Both the position numbers and the translations under genes were made by a program. Positions 1-11,560 of a stretch of 64,000 nt of DNA are shown here, piece by piece; position 1 is the first letter of the stretch; each line of letters starts with the position of its first letter. The notes below the pieces were generated by a model. The model was not told the DNA's origin, searched no databases, and saw only the letters and a program-made list of their open reading frames with translations. Source of the stretch: Elymus sibiricus (taxonomy: Eukaryota > Streptophyta > Magnoliopsida > Poales > Poaceae); the NCBI GenBank assembly GCA_039707655.1, contig CM077667.1:61967628-62031627 (forward strand), written 5' to 3'.

Positions 1-1184
1 CCAAGACCCCCATATTCGAGCGTCCGACAGACAGTGTCCCAGTTAACTTTGCATTTAGCTCCAGAAGTCGTGTCTGTGCCCTCCCAGAGGAAGGCTCGTT
101 GAATCTTGTTGATGCTCTGGAGGGTGCCCGGGGGGACAATCAGGGGGGTGATGAAAAACGTTGCTTGGGAAGCAAGCACCGACTTGACCAGGTTGGCTCG
201 CCCAATGGAAGTTATGTTTTTTCCGTCCCAGGTGACAAGCTTGTTGGCCGCTTTGTCGTCGAGGAATTGAAAGTCCACCTTCTTAAGCTACCAAACCGAC
301 AGTGGAAGGCCCAAGTACTTAATGGGGAAAGAACCCCGAGCAGCGGGCAGGCCGAGAAGGATGTGTGAAAGATTTATGTTCCCACATCGAATAGGGACAA
401 ATGGAGACCCGTGACCTTCCCGAAAAGGTGCAGTATCTTGGCCAGGTTGTCGATGTCGCTCTTAATAGGTGCCATGAAGACAACTGCACCGTCCGCATAG
501 AGAGAGGTGCGAAGAACCGCACCCCGACCACGGATCTTGTGCAATAATCCGTCCCTAGTGGCAACCTCAAGAATTCTTTGTAGCGGGTCAATTGCAATGA
601 CGAAGAGCAGGGGGGAGAGGGGGTCCCCCTGGCGCAACCCTTGGCCATGCTTGATGGGTTTGCCCGCGACCCCGTTCAAGAGGATGCGAGAGGTCGAATT
701 GCAAAGCAGTGCGGCAATCCAATCACAGAAAATACTCGGGAAGCCTCTTCTCTGCAGAAGGTCAAGCAGGTAGTCCCATCTGACAGAATCAAAAGCCTTG
801 CAGATGTCTAGCTTAAAAAGGAGGGAGGGCGTTTTGCGCTTGTGGAGTCGACGTGCCAAGTTCCTGACATATAGAAAGTTATCGTGGATGCTTTGTGTCT
901 TGATGAACGCACTTTGGGCGTGGGAGACCAGGGAGTGCATATGTCCAGCCAGCCTGGTGGCCAGAATCTTCGCAATGATTTTGGCCACCGCATGAATGAG
1001 GCTGATTGGGCGGTAGTCAGAAATTTCCTCAGCCCCCTCTTTCTTTGGCAGCAACACAACATTCGTCGAGTTGAGCCAGTGTAGGTTGGCGGTGCGGAGT
1101 TTGCCAAACAGGGAGATGACACGCATGAGGTCGCCATTGATGGTGCCCCAACACTTCCTGAAGGAGACACCGGTCAAAAACGTG
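1..1184 (-). mobile_element. LINE (non-LTR retrotransposon) fragment, 5'-truncated
   Basis: The minus strand encodes pieces of a plant L1-type ORF2: the reverse transcriptase core at 374-1177, then in other frames downstream peptides typical of the post-RT region (a YLGLPLS-like stretch near 285-320 and a WEG...KVNW stretch near 50-100). The reading frame is broken near 400. The element leaves the window on the left, and its 5' end is cut at about 1184, directly against duplicated block A. 5' truncation of this kind is usual for LINE insertions. Confidence 0.85.
374..1177 (-). pseudogene. LINE ORF2 reverse transcriptase fragment
   Basis: An open stretch of about 267 codons carries recognisable RT motifs in order: DYRPISL, then LDICKAFDSVRW (first catalytic Asp), GLRQGDPLSPLLF, and YADGAVVF. 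The last motif is normally YADD; here the second aspartate is glycine, so the polymerase site is damaged. There is no ATG at the right end (TTG in frame), which fits an internal fragment rather than a gene start. The frame is lost around 400. Related LINE ORF2 pieces lie at 21597-27545, 32757-33640, 40173-41096 and 45440-47550. It is certainly RT and almost certainly inactive. Confidence 0.85.
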
Positions 1185-1888
1185 GCAATATTAGAATTAG
1201 GAATAGAAGTAGTTCAGTCAGTCGTCAACCATTGTCCGTGTATTATACCCAGTGACCAAGCATTATGTAAAAAATATCATTTAGTTTAGATGTCGCTAGA
1301 GAGAGATATCGGATATCAAGAAAATCAAATTTGTGGATACGCTGAGTGGACCCGGCACGCTGATGATGAAATGAAGTGGCGACAGCAGCTTGTGTAGTTT
1401 TGCAAATCCGAGAAAAGAATGTAGGTACGTGAATGCATCCATCTGTAGTACACGCAAGGCCTCATGTGAAAACAAAGCATATCGCCCAAAGAACTTATGA
1501 TAATCCTTGCTTGTTCACCCAACACAACTACCAGGTTTACACATATTCTCATATTAGTCAGAGATCACTGACTTTTACATCGTTGAACTGGTCGCTGTTT
1601 TCCGTTACTTGCACGCAATATCCACGAATTCGGTAAGTGCATGCAACTAAAGCTGCATTGCTACATGAATCACGGAGGCTATCTCAAACGGCAAAATATT
1701 TAACGGGAAAACCTCTTACAGATACCCCCTTAAAAGATTACATTGTCACAAAACAAACACACATCACCGTCGGCGGAACACACTCTGTTGTGACAAGCCA
1801 AATCGCGATCCTTTATTTGGTCCCAATATTAAATCTACGTAATAGGTTGATGTCTGAATGAAGCAAACAATAATACGGCTAATATGTA

Positions 1889-2102
1889 CTCCTCCCGTGC
1901 TTGAAAACAGGGCATATAATTTTTGTTTGAAGTCAAATGATATGAAGTTTGACCAAATTTATAGGAAAAACTATCAATAATTATAAAATCAAATTAGTAT
2001 CATTACTTGGTCACAACTATGTAGCGTTTTTTTTTGCGGGGCACAACCATGTAGCGTTTGACTTCAAATAAAAGTTATATGCCATTTTTAGAGTCTGAGC
2101 GA
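1889..2102. mobile_element. Degenerate MITE with long inverted ends
   Basis: The left arm (ggcatataat...tttgaagtcaaa, about 1910-1940) is inverted in the right arm (tttgacttcaaataaaagttatatgcc, about 2057-2083). The left tip, ctcctcccg, resembles a Stowaway-type start. Inside is a short direct repeat (acaac(c/t)atgtagcgttt twice). The same element occurs at the same place in block B (about 29163-29380) and block C (about 62912-63110), so it predates the duplication. Family assignment is tentative. Confidence 0.55.
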
Positions 2103-2498
2103 GTGTCGTTTTCGCCTTGATGCAAAACTTGCACAACTCTTTTATAAATAGTATGTTGATTAATTTTTTTTAGAAGAAAGTATGTCGATTAACTGAACTA
2201 TAATATCTAATGGCTACGATAATGATAACTCTTGTGTACCATTTTTTTGCGACTGAACTCTTGTGTACCATGTCCATATCCACTTTTGTCGGTGGCACAT
2301 ATTGATCATAAAATTCGTCTGATATATGTAACTAGTCAGGCATGTGCTTACGTAATTAAAGTTACTTAGTGGAGCAGATTTGTATAGATATATTTATTGA
2401 AACATGAGCAGTTGAACCTGCAATTGAGCACGATTGAACACCTACCAGGGAAACTATATGTGTACGAAAATATCTTTCAGGATTCCCGCAGTAGTATC

Positions 2499-3127
2499 AT
2501 TTTTTTTTGCGAGCAAAACTTACAATCTATTCATCAACTATGAAGGTAGTACATAGAACACTAGAAGTAAAAAATACATGCTGGTCCGTAGACTACCTAG
2601 CGACGACTACAAGCACGGGAGCGAGCCGAAGGCGCGCCGCCGTCATCGCCCCTCCCACAACGGAGCCGGGCAAGCCTTATTGTAGTAGATAATCAGAAAG
2701 TCAGCGTGCTAAGGCCCCATAGGACCAGCGCATCAGAACAGCAATCGCCGCCGATGGAGAGAAGTGTAGATCAAAAGGATCCAAACTGTAGACACACGAA
2801 TACCGAAGAACGAAGAATGGATCCACTGAAGACAAACGACGACCGGATCCGATGAGATCCACCGAAGACCAACCTCCACACGCCCTTCCACGATGCTGAA
2901 AACACCACCAAAATAGGGGCTAGGCGAGGAGGACCTTCTTTTTCATCTACAGAGAGCCGCCACCGCCTCACATCTCTGAGCATGACACAAATCTCAACAA
3001 AGCTCAAAAAATCATCAAAAAAAGGAGTCCTCCCACTGGCAAGGGGCGAGATCCACCACGCCTCCATGGTCCTAATTAAGACCACGGAAGACGAGGTAGG
3101 CCAGCAGCGGCGCCGGCGGCAGGCAGA
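2499..3127 (-). mobile_element. Dispersed retroposon, about 0.63 kb, poly-A end on minus strand
   Basis: It begins on the plus strand with a T-run (tttttttttgcgagc), i.e. a 3' A-tail on the minus strand, and is flanked by agtatc at 2493-2498 and 3128-3133, a likely target-site duplication. The inside is GC-rich with no long ORF; I recognise the sequence type as a common Triticeae non-LTR-derived repeat but cannot name the family. It lies about 0.8 kb upstream of the germin-like start codon and is also present in block B, so it was part of the ancestral promoter region. Confidence 0.55.
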
Positions 3128-3277
3128 AGTATCTTTCAAGAAACAAATTGCTGATAGAAGTTTCAAGTATATATGTTAAAGATCTATATATATGTCCATA
3201 AGAGTACCTTTTTGAATTGTAGCGAGCTAGGTAGTGGAGGTGATTGACTTCTCCGGATGATTTTGGAGATGAAGATT

Positions 3278-3497
3278 AAGGGCCACTGTTTTTGTGGCGG
3301 TTTTGGGCTTTTAAAATAACTTGTCCTCTACTAAGATTAGCTTGTTCTAGAAGCCAACTAAAAATATTTTTTAGAAGCCTACTAATCAAGTCTTAATTAG
3401 TAGGTTTATAAAAAAATCGGATGGACTTCTAGAAGAAGCTGAGTAGAGGGCAGCTTATTCCAGCTTATTCTAAAGCCAGCAAAAAAATTGGCTCTGA
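3278..3497. repeat. Imperfect inverted-repeat MITE remnant in germin-like promoter
   Basis: The ends (ggccactgtttttgtggcggttttgggctttta at the left; tctaaagccagcaaaaaaattggc at the right) are imperfect inverted copies, and the middle has a smaller palindrome (gcctactaatcaag/cttaattagtaggt). This looks like a decayed small DNA transposon. It is shared with block B. No clear target-site duplication was found. Confidence 0.35.
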
Positions 3498-3593
3498 GGT
3501 AATTCAGGGGTTCGTATTCATACTTTCCATGTTTTGCCTAGAAAACACAGCGTTAGCTGAGGTAATTCAGGGGTTCGTATTCATACTTTCCAT
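3494..3593 (+). repeat. 37-bp direct repeat upstream of germin-like gene A
   Basis: Two identical 37-base copies, starting ctgaggtaattcaggggttc, lie at 3494-3530 and 3557-3593 with their starts 63 bp apart, about 310-410 bp upstream of the ATG. Both copies are conserved in block B (30773-30809 and 30836-30872). They may be regulatory or the relic of a small insertion. Confidence 0.8.
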
Positions 3594-3858
3594 ATTTAAC
3601 TGCTACCCACTCGTCCAAGATATCTAATGTCAGCTAGGCACACGTATCAAGTTACTTAGTGGAGCAGATATGGACATTACATTAAGCAAACTTAAAAAGT
3701 TGGACCATCAACTAAGTTCTAGCAGCCAGCAGAGATTACTCTAATCAGTTGATAAGTTCCTCTCGATTGTACTTGACTTGTTCTATTAACTCATATGCAA
3801 GTTCATGGCTTCCTGCATATCGCCATAGCTTGCACCACCTTCTCTGTTAATCTGTGGC

Positions 3859-3865
3859 TATTTAA
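3859..3865 (+). promoter_or_regulatory. TATA box of germin-like gene A
   Basis: The sequence tatttaa lies 40 bases upstream of the ATG at 3905, leaving a very short 5' leader. It is identical in block B (31138-31144). Confidence 0.6.
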
Positions 3866-3904
3866 GCACATACATCCATGTATCCATAGACAAAGAAACT
3901 CACA

Positions 3905-4767
3905 ATGGCATCCTCCACCTCCTCACTCTATGTTCTTGCCGTCCTCCTTGCTCTGGCCTCATGGCAGGCCACTGCATATGATCCTAGCCCTCTTCAAGAC
4001 TTCTGCATCGCTGACATGAAGTCCCCTGGTATGCACTACATATTGTATGCATGTGTATGTGTGTGTTCTTAGTTCTGTTGCTGTAGTAATTAATCAAGTC
4101 GTAGCATAGCATTGATGACATTGAAGGTTACTACATGCTGACGATAAACTATTATTACTACACGCTTGAAACACACTGCATGTTTATTACTTTCTCTACA
4201 CATGCAGTGCGAGTAAATGGATTTGCTTGCAAGGACCCAATGGCTGCAACCTCAGACGACTTCTTCAATCCGGCCATGCTTGATAAGGCTAGGGATACAA
4301 AGGCCAGCAAGGTCAGGTCCAATGTCACCAACATCAATGTCATAAATTTCCCTGGTCTCAACACCCTGGGCATCTCGCTGGCACGCATCGATTATGGACC
4401 ACTAGGTGTGAACACGCCACACGTACACCCCCGTGCCACTGAACTCCTGACCGTGCTTGAGGGAACACTCTACCTTGGATTTGTCACATCCAACCCAAAC
4501 AGGCTCTTCTCTAAGATAGTTACAAAGGGTGATGTATTCGTATTTCCAAAAGCAATGATCCACTTCCAAATGAACCTAGCGCATGACAAGCCAGCAGCCG
4601 CACTATCCTCCCTCAGCAGCCAAAACCCTGGGGTTATTTCTATTGCCAATGCAGTGTTTGGATCAAAGCCACCGATTTCAGATGATGTTTTGGCCACGGC
4701 GTTTCAGGTGGAAAAGGATCTGATACACTGGCTCCAATCTCAGTTCTGGGAGAACAACAACTACTAA
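3905..4767 (+). CDS. Germin-like protein (GER4-like clade), two exons
   Basis: The CDS is join(3905..4028, 4208..4767), 227 residues. The donor is g|gtatgc and the acceptor tgcag|tgcg; the join gives a valine codon at residue 42. Residues 1-24 form a signal peptide, so the product is probably secreted to the apoplast. Cys34 and Cys49 match the conserved germin disulfide, and Asn80 is in an NVT glycosylation site. The single cupin domain has the Mn-binding set His113, His115, Glu120 and His160, plus the KGD motif (148-150). Known members form hexamers with superoxide dismutase or oxalate oxidase-type activity and act in defence; activity here is inferred. Length is normal for the family. A TATA box and an AATAAA lie in the expected places. 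This is the only complete germin-like copy in the window. Confidence 0.92.
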
Positions 4768-4817
4768 ATATTATCTGTTATTTGCACCTATTGGGAAGTT
4801 AATATGTGACACTATAG

Positions 4818-4823
4818 AATAAA
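4818..4823 (+). terminator. Poly(A) signal of germin-like gene A
   Basis: AATAAA about 50 bases after the stop codon; also present in block B at about 32098-32103. Confidence 0.5.
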
Positions 4824-5404
4824 TGGCATGTAATTGATATTTATATATGCCTGCGAGCTGTGAGTTATTATTTTCTATCTGAATTGTGACAAGATATATT
4901 TTTCGTCGGATTCATGTCATAATCTGTTGGTGATGTTTGTTTTTCATTGTTTAATAAATGGAATATGGATGTGCTCCTTTCCCTCGTCGCAGACATAGAA
5001 AGATGCATGAAGTAGTGAAATAAAAAATAGCAATGTACATCTACTAGAAGCTTGTTTCTCTGCGACCGTTGGAACCAAGAGAAGCAAACTTGTACTGTGA
5101 TGACGGGTTAAGCAGCATAGATGGAGAGCTGTTCTGATGTGTAGTTCGTTGCCACCAAGCATCCGAATTGCCAATAATCAAAACAAATAAATCCAAAAGA
5201 TTGGGTGACTCCTGGGGCTATCCTTGATTGTGCTATACACCTATTTTAATATATGGAACATTTCAAATGGCATGTGGACAGTTGTCTAACCAGATTCTAC
5301 ACCTTTACACTCCATGTTCCATTGGAAAAAAACAATCGTAATAGAATGGGATTCAATTATTAGTCTAGATCTAACTACTGGGCAACTTAACTGGTTGTAT
5401 ACTT

Positions 5405-6134
5405 AGGTTAAAAATTCGAGATCATTATGGCAAAATCATGATGCACATCGTGTACAAACCAGACAGTCTCCCACGAAGTGTCGGGGTTTCGAACGGAAAA
5501 CCATCACCTTACACACATTACTCATTTTTTCAAATCTATTGGACTTCAAACTTTTTCAATGACTAATAGACACTGTTCGAAGCCCATGCTCAAAATTTTC
5601 ACTTTTTGAGTTGGTTTTCCATTTTGGCGGCATTGATTGACTTTTTGGCAACTAAAAGAGGCAAAAAGCTTTGAGCATGCAAATGTACTCGGAAAGTGGT
5701 GAACCTTTGCATGGTATCTTCCTTGCACACGTGTAGGGTGGGGTAAAAAATTGACACCTTTACGGCACAAACTTAGTGCACCTAATGTATAAAGTGGACA
5801 CTTTTTGGACCTAACTTAGGTGTGGTGACCGGCTATTAGGGCCCGACACAGCTAACTTCTGTTTATTTTGATATTTTTCTTATTGGTTACAAAATTATAT
5901 CTAGGGCGGGCATAATTCTGGCCCGGAACTGTTGACTAATAAAGCAGTGAGGGGAAGGTCATGTGCCCCCGCCACTAGAAGTTTTCATCACGTGGCCAAT
6001 CTTGGAAGAGTTTACGTGTGGCGAGTAGTTATTTTCACCCACCACTACTCGAAAGATTCGAGTTGCGGGTTTGAGTTGTTACCCGTCACTACTACTTTTT
6101 TAAAATAGAATGGCGGGTTCTGGCACATGCCCGC
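5405..6134. mobile_element. Truncated CACTA element, left part
   Basis: Block A homology stops here and AT-rich CACTA-type filler begins: the stretch gatgcacatcgtgtacaaac...cgaagtgtcggggttt closely resembles parts of the CACTA element at 34004-36753. Near the right side are subterminal-type units (ccaccactactcg, cccgtcactactac). The element continues after the Gypsy insertion at 21234 and ends in tagtagtg at 21278. No CACTA left terminus is visible, so the left end is missing. No gene is visible in this stretch. Confidence 0.6.
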
Positions 6135-6691
6135 TGATGAGGATGCCTATCCTGGGTAGGGTCATAGACCTGACATCCGGGGCCCACCAATGGTTCCGTG
6201 TCAGCATCGAAGCTCAGAAGAAGAAGTGCACTCGGTACGATCTGAAGGTTCACTCGGATATACCTGAAGACGCACTCGGACGGCTACGTCCACACTCGGT
6301 CAATGAAAGCTCAACAGTCCAGGAGATGTAACATTGAGCTATATGAAGAGACATCCTCCGGGATTGATTAGCCAGACGTTACTAGTAACGTATTAGTTAA
6401 AGCGGCAGTTTCTGTAACTAGCCTTAACTAGCATTCAATGCAGCGCTCAGCCGGTGGTAGCGCACTCTATATAAGCCACCACCGGGCGCTGTAGCAGGGT
6501 TCGGACATCTGTATTCCCATATACACCCACAAGCTAAGCAACACCAGCCTCAGGGCTCGAGACGTGGGGCTTTTACCACTCCTGAGTGGGGCCTGAACTC
6601 GTATACTTCCGAGTGTTACACCTGAGCCGTAGCTAGACAATGCCCCTCCATTCGTACCCCTAGTTCTATTGTCAGGGACATTCCCACGACA
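6135..6691 (+). repeat. 5' LTR of Gypsy element
   Basis: Starts TGATGAGGATGCC and ends CCCACGACA. A TATA-like ctctatataagcc lies at about 6465-6477, so transcription should begin shortly after it. It differs from the 3' LTR at about 17 of 557 positions by eye. Confidence 0.93.
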
Positions 6692-6692
6692 G

Positions 6693-6710
6693 TTGGCGCC
6701 CACCGTGGGG
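6693..6710 (+). promoter_or_regulatory. Primer-binding site of Gypsy element
   Basis: ttggcgcccaccgtgggg lies two bases after the 5' LTR, in the position of a tRNA primer-binding site. The priming tRNA was not identified. Confidence 0.6.
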
Positions 6711-6763
6711 CTGCGCATCTAGCGAATTCCGGCGCAGGTGGAATTTCCATCTTTTTGTTCATC

Positions 6764-9524
6764 ATGAACACCTTCGGCGGCGAGATCTTCTTCGGGTCGC
6801 TCAAGTTCGCCGTCGACGACTCGGCGTGGTTGCAGGAAGCGCCACTGGACGCGGAGGCGCTGCCCGCTCGCGGCGCCGTACACTTTAGCGTGGCGACGTT
6901 CGGAGTTCTTCTCCGGCAACCATCCACACCGTATCGACCAGAGTCCCCTACGCGTCTCACGGCATTCCGCCGGCGCTCCGAACGCTCCAGGCTGCAGCAT
7001 TGGATCAAACACGCTGTAGCGGCGCAGGCTGCGGGACAGCGAACGGCTACACACGAAGCCGACGAGGCTGTTCACTGCCTATTCTCTTCTTCGAGTGACA
7101 ACTCCTCCGATGCTGCCGATGTCGAGAGCAGCGGGGATGTAGCTGAGGTTTTCATGGCCGGGCCGTCCCGTGACGATGTGCCTTCGAGGCACTCGGCCGG
7201 AGGCGCCCGTGATCGAGACGGCGGTCATCGTGACGCCAGTACCGACGGGTATGTCCCCCGACCGCTCACTCGGGAGCAACGAGAGGAACTCAGGCGCAGA
7301 AATGACAAGGTTCTTCAGACACCTATTGCGGGGAACACCCCCGAGCAGATAGCCCTTGAGGCTGCTCGCCAAGCCACTCTGGCCGAGCGCAAGCGTCTCG
7401 AGCAGCTACAACAGTCACTCGACGAGCGCGCGGCAAGGGAATTACCCAGTTCCAGCCGTAGCCGCCGCCAGTTAATGTTCACAAAGGAATGCCCGTACAC
7501 CATCCCGACGATGCGTACCCCTTTGATGAACCTGGCTGCGGCCACTCGGATTGCTGATTCGATCCAGCCGTCCAATTCAGCGGCAGGCGAGGGCATTCGG
7601 CAGATCCAGGCGCTGCTGAAGACTGCCCTTCAGCAAAATTCAGAGGTATCGCAATCTCACCAACGCATTCACAATGAATCCACTCGGGCAGATACTGTGC
7701 AGTCAGCTCACAGTCCTCATGCGCTGAGGAGAGACCCGCGGACTCCTCCTCATCCGAGAGGTCAGTATGGAGGACGCGGGCGCGACGACCGCGATTTCAG
7801 TCGGACTCCCCCCCCCCCCCCGAGGGGTGGTCCGCATGGTCAACGTCCGTATGACGGGGGCTATCCTCTCGGGAGAAACCGTGAGCGGAGCCCTGTCAGA
7901 CACAGGGGCTACGACGCCCGATCAGACATCACTCAGTGGGTGGTCGATCGAAACAGATATGACAGAGATCGAGCTAGTGGTTGGGGAGTTACCGGACTCG
8001 GATGTTTCAGCAGATACATTCGGGAGGCGGAGATACCCCCCCAATTACCGATTGGCCACAGGGATTGGAAAGTTCAACGGCGAGTCAAAACCAGAGACTT
8101 GGCTCGAAGACTATCGAGTCGCCGTTCAAATCGGTGGCGGCAACGATTACGTTGCCATGAAGCACCTTCCGCTCATGTTGGAAGGGTCCGCTCGGGCATG
8201 GCTAAATCAGTTGCCCACCAACTGCATTTACTGCTGGGACGACTTGGCCCGAGTGTTTGTCAAAAACTTCGAAGGCACTTACAAGCGTGCAGGTTGACTG
8301 ACGGAACTCCAGCACTGTGTTCAGAAGAACAATGAGACTCTCCAAGAATACATTCAGCGCTGGACCACTCTGCATAACACTGTGGAGAATGTCACAGAAC
8401 ACCAAGCCGTGTGTGCCTTCAAGGCAGGCACTCGGTATCGGGAGTTAGTTCTGAAGTTCGGCCGGTCTGGGGATCTGTCCCTCAGTCGGGCCATGGAGAT
8501 CGCGAACAAGTATGCCAATGGCGAAGAAGAAGACCGCCTCCTAAGTGGCAAAGCCAGAGCCGGTAACGCCCCTCAATCGGGAGGCAATGCCGGAAAGAAT
8601 CAGAAGCGTAAAGCTGACGCATCCGGCAAAGCTAAAGTCGCGGCCGTCCAAGGGCAAGGGCAAGGCAAGCCGAAGCCCAAAAACAAGAAGAAAGAGTGGA
8701 CTCCCAAGAAGAAGTCCGAGTATAAATCCGACATCCTCGACCAACCGTGCCAGATTCATACCAAGACGGATGAAGAAGGCAACGTTGTGCTTCCGAAGCA
8801 TACCACTCGGGAATGTCGTCTGCTCAAGCAGGAGATGGGCGCCGAGCCCTCGAGTGAGAAGATCGACGTCGAGGAAGAAGAGGATACTTCTGAGTATCCG
8901 AAAATTGACAAGGTCATCAATGTGATTTTCGCTGATGTTGAGAGCAGAAGGCAGCTCAAAGTAATCAATCGGGAGGTCAATATGGCGGTTCCAGCCGTTA
9001 CCAAATACCTCAACTGGACGAAGATGCCCGTCACCTTCGACCAGTCGGATCATCCGCCCTATATCGCCATCCCTGGGAGGCAAGCGCTGGTCGTCGATCC
9101 AGCAGTGGGTGGTGTCCGACTACGCAAAGTCCTAATGGACGGAGGCAGCGGACCGAATATCATATATGCCGACACGCTCAGTGCAATGGGCATCCCGATG
9201 TCCCGATTGAGCAAGAGTAACATGCATTTCCATGGGATAGTCCCTGGTAAGAAGGCCGAATCACTCGGTCAGATCGCGCTGGATGTGGTATTCGGCGACG
9301 AGAAGAATTTCCGAAAGGAAAAGCTGACTTTTGAAGTGTTCGATTTCCGCAGTGCGTATCACGCTATCCTGGGTAGGCCAGCCTACGCACGTTTCATGGC
9401 CAGACCATGTTACGTGTATCTCAAGATCAAGATGCCAGGGCCTAAAGGCGTGATCACAGTCACTAGCGATCGGATATATACTCGCCGAAGAGTGCCTGTA
9501 GCTGGGCACGAAGATAGCCAGTGA
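6764..9524 (+). pseudogene. Gypsy gag-protease region, frameshifted
   Basis: The first ATG after the primer-binding site is at 6764. An N-terminal region with many charged residues is followed by the conserved retrotransposon gag domain (ETWLEDYRVAVQIGG...ARAWLNQLP, about 8095-8275), a basic linker, a Cys/His cluster (CQIH...HTTRECRLL, about 8750-8825) and the aspartic protease (VLMDGGSGPNIIY, active Asp near 9138). The frame changes at a C-run (about 8035-8041), then an in-frame TGA stands at 8295-8297; after it the same frame runs to 9524. A further frame change near 9480-9500 is needed to reach the RT part. In an intact element gag forms the particle and the protease matures it; this copy cannot do so unaided. 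Confidence 0.85.
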
Positions 9525-9528
9525 ACAA

Positions 9529-10859
9529 GTGCTGGCAGCTGAACTCGAAGGATACAAGAAAGAGGTGGACACGGCTGATTTGCTCAGGTCGAAGCGCCCA
9601 GCTTCAGAGTCAGCCTTCCAATCGTCTGGTGAGATCAAACAAGTTCATGTCCATCCGAGTGATCCGAGTGCCGCCCCGACGAACATCTCCACCACACTCG
9701 GAGAGAAATAGGAAGCCGAGCTCATCCAGTTCCTTCGTGAGAACTGGGACATCTTCGCATGGAAGCCCTCTGACATGCCTGGTGTGCCCAGGGAACTGGC
9801 TGAGCACCGACTCCAAACCGATCCCAAGGCCAAGTCAGTCAAGGAGTACTTGCGTCGATCCTCCGTTGAGAAGCGCAAGGCAATCGGTCAAGAGATAGCT
9901 CGGCTTCTTGCTGCCGAGTTCATTCGCGAGATCTACCACTCCGAGTGGCTCGCGAATGTGGTTCTAGTGCCGAAGAAGGATAAGTCACTCCGTATGTGCA
10001 TTCATTTCAAACACCTCAATCGGGCCTGCCCGAAAGATCATTTTCCTTTGCCTAGGATAGATCAAATAGTAGACTCAACAGTCGGATGTGAACGTCTGTC
10101 ATTCCTGGATGCGTACTCCGGGTACCACCAGATCCGAATGTTTGGCCCTGATGAAATAAAAACAGCCTTCATCACCTCGTTCGGGTGTTTTTGTTATATC
10201 ACGATGCCATTCGGTTTGAAAAATGATGGGGCCACTTTCATGCGCATGATCCAGAAGTGTTTGCAGAAGCAAATCAGTCGGAATGTGGAGGCTTATATGG
10301 ACGACATCGTGGTCAAGTCTAGGAAAGGTTCCGACCTCCTGACTGACCTCGCCGAAACCTTTGCAAACTTACGCCGTTTCGGGATCAAGTTGAATCCAGC
10401 TAAATGCACATTCGGAGTTCCCGCCGGAGAGTTACTCGGTTTTCTCGTTTCTGAACGGGGAATCGATGCTAACCCTGACAAAATGGGCGCTATAGTCCGG
10501 ATGAAGCAGCCAGAGCGTTTACACGATGTGCAGAAGTTGGCAGGACGCCTTGTGGCCCTGAGCCGATTTCTCAAGACTCGGAGAGAAGGCTCTTCCTCTC
10601 TACCGACTGATGAAGAAATCTGATAAATTCCAGTGGGCCGTTGAAGCGCAAGCCACGTTCGCTGAGCTCAAAGCATTGCTTTCCACCCAGCCGGTGTTAG
10701 CTGCTCCGAGCAGCCAGGAACCTTTAATCCTGTACATCGCGGCAACCAGCCACGTGGTGAGCACCGTCCTTGCGGTGGAGCGAGAAGAGCCAGGTAAAAC
10801 ATTCAAAGTCCAAAGACCCATATCTTACATCTCAGAAGTGCTAACTCCTTCCAAGCAGA
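9529..10859 (+). pseudogene. Gypsy reverse transcriptase and start of RNase H
   Basis: The frame from 9529 has a TAG at 9709-9711, then runs to 10623. It carries RT motifs: VVLVPKKDKSLRMC, FLDAYSGYHQI (catalytic Asp), MPFGLKNDGATF and YMDDIVVKS (the catalytic YMDD at 10294-10305 is intact). A one-base shift near 10570 moves the frame to the one used from about 10573 on, which enters the RNase H domain (FQWAVEAQATFAELK...). That domain stops abruptly at 10859, where the CACTA element has inserted; it resumes at 13387. In normal elements this protein copies the RNA into DNA in the particle. Confidence 0.88.
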
Positions 10860-11139
10860 CACTACTAGGGAAAACCTTATAGACAGAATCTTACCAGTAG
10901 CGCGGTGTAAAATAAGGCGCTACTGCTACTTATCAGTAGCGCCCTACAAAAGAACGCGCTACTGATACCCGCATAGCAGTAGCGCGTCAGGAGGAAACAA
11001 CGCTACTACTACAATTGTCACGACCTTGCCGCCAGACTAGGTATAGCAGTAGCGCCTGTTTTATAAACGCGCTACTGCTATGTCGTTTAGCAGCAGCGCT
11101 TGATTCCAAAGAGCGCTACTGCTAAAGCCTATCTTCTCC

Positions 11140-11560
11140 AACTCCTCCAACCGGCTGCCCCTCACTCTCCCCTCTCCACTCCACTCTCACTCTCCCCCGC
11201 ACCCCCCGTCGTCCGCCGTTCCCCGACCACCGTCGTCGCCCGCCGCCGCCGACGCTCCTGGTACTCCTCCACTGAGGTAGTCCCTCCATCCCTCCTCCTC
11301 CCTCCTCCCTCCTCCTCCTCTCTACTCTCACCGCCTTCCTCCCCCTCCGCGCCCCTCCCTCCTCCTCCGGCCGCCCCCTCCTTCCTCCTCCTCCGGCCAA
11401 GCCCACCGCCGGCAGCCCTCCTCCCACCGCCCTCCTCCCCCTCCTCCTCTCTCCTCCCTCCTCCCACCCGATCCTCATTCCTCCTCCTCCCTCCTCCCAC
11501 CGCCCTCCTCTCTCCTCCCTCATCCCACCCCCTCCTCCCTCCATCTCTCCTAAACCCTAA
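11140..11560. repeat. C/T-rich low-complexity tract in CACTA element
   Basis: About 420 bases dominated by cctcctcc and ccctcc units. The open frames it creates (proline/serine-rich on plus, glycine/arginine-rich on minus) follow from composition and are not taken as genes. Confidence 0.85.

Larger units (their letters stand above)
1185..5404 (+). repeat. Segmental duplication, block A (germin-like gene and flanks)
   Basis: This stretch is collinear with 28455-33754 (block B) at high identity, and its first 0.9 kb also with 62179-63110 (block C). Shared landmarks include the 'cagtcgtcaaccattgt' segment at the left, a MITE, a 0.63-kb retroposon, a 37-bp direct repeat, the promoter and the whole germin-like gene. 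Identity with B ends at about 5404, where a truncated CACTA sequence begins. The 3' flank 4824-5404 holds no gene. Block A lacks the LINE present in B and the SINE present in C, so it serves as the empty-site reference for both. Confidence 0.9.

Noticed and set aside
4135..4207. In-frame extension upstream of germin-like exon 2 as a separate start
   Set aside because: This is intron sequence; a good acceptor at 4206-4207 and the signal-peptide exon at 3905 explain the gene.
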